Shown here: positions 63,379-64,000 of the stretch, piece after piece | Numbering within the stretch: the stretch's first letter is position 1 | Layout of the letters: each line of letters starts with the position of its first letter | DNA from: Oceanobacillus sp. HTM 045 | Lineage (GTDB): Bacteria > Pseudomonadota > Alphaproteobacteria > Rhodobacterales > Rhodobacteraceae | Assembly: GCA_009733745.1 (NCBI GenBank) | Contig: WNWL01000001.1 | Span: forward strand, 558,001-622,000 | Length of the DNA: 64,000 nucleotides | Reading direction: 5' to 3' | Notes under the pieces: model-generated | The model's input: the letters and a program-made list of their open reading frames with translations, nothing else | What the model was told of the DNA's origin: nothing | The model's database searches: none | Made by a program: the position numbers and the translations under genes

Positions 63379-64000
63379 CCGAGCTGCACTACATGGCCGC
63401 CGCCGATGCACTGGCGGCGTTCCGCAAGCGTGAGCTTTCTCCCGTCGAGCTGATCGAAGCCGTGATCGCCCGGGCGGAGGCGGTCGAGGATACGCTCAAC
63501 GCCTTCACCTACACCTATTACGACCAGGCGCTGAGGGCGGCGCGGCGTTCGGAGCAGCGCTATATCGAGGGCACCGCGCGGCCACTGGAGGGGCTGCCGG
63601 TCGCGATCAAGGACGAGGCCTACATCAAGGGCCTGCCCACCTCCAACGGCTCGCTGCTGATGCAGGAGAACCTCGCCGACAGCACCTCGCCCACGGCGGA
63701 GCGGGTGCTCGGCGCGGGGGCGATCTGCCATGCGCGCACGGCGACGCCGGAGTTCTCCTGCGCCGCCTTCACCTGGTCGCGGCTCTGGGGCGTGACGCGC
63801 AACCCGTGGAACCCGGACTTCACGCCCGGCGGCTCCTCGGGCGGGTCGGCGGCGGCGCTGGCGGCGGGGACGACGACGCTGGCGACCGGCTCCGACATCG
63901 GCGGGTCGATCCGCATCCCGTCGTCGTGCTGCGGGCTGGTCGGGTTCAAGCCGCCCTACGGGCGCAACCCGGACGATCCGCCCTTCAACATGGATTTCTT
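63375..64000 (+). CDS. Amidase (AS family), 3' end missing
   Basis: The first 208 codons of an amidase-signature enzyme; the window ends within the gene. The Ser-cisSer-Lys core is visible: Lys in LPVAIKDEAY, the glycine/serine-rich GGSSGGSAAALAAG, and GSDIGGSIRIPSS. It hydrolyses an amide bond; the operon with a PotABCD-like importer suggests the imported compound is the substrate. Confidence 0.9.
   Translation, partial: MTELHYMAAADALAAFRKRELSPVELIEAVIARAEAVEDTLNAFTYTYYDQALRAARRSEQRYIEGTARPLEGLPVAIKDEAYIKGLPTSNGSLLMQENLADSTSPTAERVLGAGAICHARTATPEFSCAAFTWSRLWGVTRNPWNPDFTPGGSSGGSAAALAAGTTTLATGSDIGGSIRIPSSCCGLVGFKPPYGRNPDDPPFNMDF

Overview
The window is a single, gene-dense stretch of G+C-rich bacterial chromosome. 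The gene set suggests an alphaproteobacterium of the Rhodobacterales (Roseobacter/Paracoccus-type). The pointers are the G+C-rich coding style, FnrL-like boxes (one in front of a tandem universal stress protein), the membrane H+-pyrophosphatase, CtaA, HemB and CobQ, and a sulfolactate-degradation cluster of the kind known in marine roseobacters. I see no rRNA, CRISPR, prophage or insertion sequence. There is one tRNA (Leu, anticodon CAA). This placement is inference from gene content, not from a phylogeny.

Layout. 0-9.5 kb: cyclase-family protein (5' end missing), methyltransferase, GFA protein, TrmJ-like RNA methyltransferase, heme A synthase, small metabolic and stress genes, the rplM-rpsI operon with promoter and terminator, and an acyltransferase. 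9.5-16.4 kb: a large SGNH hydrolase-like protein, an orphan MetOD1-like/histidine-kinase pair, then argC-yihY-ccmE and a PhzF protein. 16.4-23.1 kb: a polyamine-type binding protein, a DMT exporter and a class III transaminase, divergent from a BetI-like regulator, a phosphobase-type N-methyltransferase and a second class III transaminase. 23.4-36.4 kb: mostly housekeeping (TPR protein, H+-PPase, 2OG oxygenase, ZIP transporter, pyrophosphatase, IscU-like scaffold, hisI, AbrB-type permease, gluQ, alkA, esterase, HNH protein, dsbB, YqaA, zinc peptidase). 36.4-40.8 kb: tRNA-Leu, cobQ, ppk2, an amber-interrupted gene fragment and an agmatinase-type ureohydrolase.

41-46 kb is the clearest pathway: a HutC-type GntR regulator divergent from suyA - cupin - suyB - slcC - comC. 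By family, SlcC and ComC interconvert the two enantiomers of 3-sulfolactate through sulfopyruvate, and SuyAB splits (R)-sulfolactate into pyruvate and sulfite. The cupin lying between the two lyase subunits is unusual. 45.8-50.1 kb carries an opposing operon of a HyuA-like protein, an unrecognised 553-residue protein and a DUF3726 protein. 50-58 kb holds an SDR lacking its catalytic Tyr and Lys, a HisC-like transaminase, a PQQ-type sugar dehydrogenase, a 31-residue membrane protein with a perfect FNR box, hemB, and an XRE regulator between two fatty acid desaturases. 58-64 kb is an ABC importer operon of the spermidine/putrescine type ending in a serine hydrolase and an amidase that runs off the window.

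The structure least explained by genes is a dispersed repeat present three times (about 16.4, 40.9 and 56.75 kb): a hairpin whose arms differ between copies but stay complementary, followed by a conserved tail containing AAAAGTGTTAACGCG. Other non-gene signals are a 14-bp tandem repeat that runs into the start codon of the AbrB-type gene, a 12-bp hairpin holding the start codon of the TPR gene, and several perfect palindromes in divergent promoters.
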